64,000 nucleotides of DNA from NCBI GenBank assembly GCA_943331445.1, contig CALQLO010000001.1, forward strand, positions 1-64,000, read 5' to 3'. The DNA is from Akkermansia muciniphila (lineage in GTDB: Bacteria > Verrucomicrobiota > Verrucomicrobiia > Opitutales > UBA953). The notes under the pieces were generated by a model. It made no database searches, was not told the origin of the DNA, and saw only the letters and a program-made list of their open reading frames with translations. Positions 63,661 to 64,000 of the stretch are shown here, piece after piece (position 1 is the first letter of the stretch; each line of letters opens with the position of its first letter). Both the position numbers and the translations under genes were made by a program.

Positions 63661-64000
63661 AACCCTCAGCGTCGCCGAGGATTTCCACTTCCAGCCGGAC
63701 ATACATTAGCGGAATGGGCGGACGGAAGCGTGACTGAAGTCGGACGGCATCCTTCTCCGTGGTGATGATCATCTCCGCCTTGGCTCTAATTGCCTGATCC
63801 AAGACCTCATCAAGGTCTTCATCATTGAAAGCGTGGTGATCCAGGAAGCGACGCTTGGAGGCGAGGATGGCACCGTGGGCGATGAGGGTTTCCTCAAAGC
63901 GTTCCGGGGTGGCGATACCGGAGAAAGCCGCCACTCGCTTGCCTTGCAGGGTGGTCATGGGGAAGCGGGTGGTTCCTTCCACTTCGACCAGCTCCTTGGC
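63608..64000 (-). CDS. lpxK: Tetraacyldisaccharide 4'-kinase, C-terminal part (truncated by window edge)
   Basis: Reading inward from the right edge, the open frame has no start within the window and ends at 63608. The visible 130 residues include KRVAAFSGIATPERFEETL, then KRRFLDHHAFNDEDLDEV and MIITTEKDAVRL, the C-terminal half of LpxK. LpxK phosphorylates lipid A precursor at the 4' position, so its presence implies an LPS-bearing outer membrane. The N-terminal P-loop part lies outside. It overlaps the end of ppk1 by 53 bp. Confidence 0.93.
   Translation of the reverse strand, partial: AKELVEVEGTTRFPMTTLQGKRVAAFSGIATPERFEETLIAHGAILASKRRFLDHHAFNDEDLDEVLDQAIRAKAEMIITTEKDAVRLQSRFRPPIPLMYVRLEVEILGDAEGFNAAVERICLGPSSAGR

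Overview
The window looks like chromosomal sequence from a Verrucomicrobiota bacterium, probably near Opitutia. The grounds are moderately high GC, dense gene packing with many 4-bp overlaps, a Minf_1886-type protein, a PVC-type heme-binding CxxCH protein with HEAT-like repeats, a Tat-exported Gfo/Idh/MocA oxidoreductase, and a Gram-negative mre/mrd, UppP, MurJ and LpxK envelope set. This is inference from protein content; there is no rRNA in the window. I saw no insertion sequence, prophage or CRISPR array.

Layout. 1-3,160: tail of an upstream gene, a left-handed beta-helix acyltransferase-like protein, glmS, and a small double zinc-knuckle protein. 3,171-3,421: two minus-strand tRNA-Lys genes (CTT and TTT). 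3,478-10,163: cell-wall block with an RlmB-like methyltransferase, asd, a YkuD L,D-transpeptidase, and the minus-strand operon mreB-mreC-mreD-mrdA. 10,164-10,504: the longest gene-free stretch, carrying three palindromes. 10,505-15,494: Tat oxidoreductase, a clear bidirectional terminator, uppP, trpB, yicC and an HU-like protein. 15,506-22,919: hisS, murJ, a 1,312-residue Pls/PosA-type membrane NRPS and a phosphopantetheinyl transferase. 22,929-23,813: lipoprotein amidase.

24,034-33,717 is a coherent deoxyhexose pathway on the plus strand: DeoR regulator, fucose-isomerase-like enzyme, class II aldolase, FGGY kinase, aldolase/short-chain dehydrogenase fusion, then LutA-LutB-LutC. The inferred flow is L-fucose/L-rhamnose to ketose, ketose-1-phosphate, DHAP plus L-lactaldehyde, L-lactate and pyruvate. 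No microcompartment shell gene is present. An inverted repeat beside a -10-like hexamer upstream of the regulator is a candidate operator. The same strand continues into a secreted PVC cytochrome-like protein, an S9 peptidase and two unrecognised proteins (to 41,769).

41,857-64,000 is mostly housekeeping: metG, isochorismate synthase, dtd, hisF, a CBS/CorC membrane protein, nadB, panE, a lipoprotein, a HAD-DUF721 fusion, a Minf_1886 protein, hisC, an RfbD-like reductase, a lipoate-ligase-like protein, mutS, PIN-PhoH, a DUF971 protein, ybaB, recR, an Rsm22-like methyltransferase, ppk1 and the 3' part of lpxK. The most interesting item is the candidate poly-amino-acid synthetase plus its activating transferase beside murJ. 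Next come the HAD-DUF721 fusion and the microcompartment-free deoxyhexose-to-pyruvate cluster.
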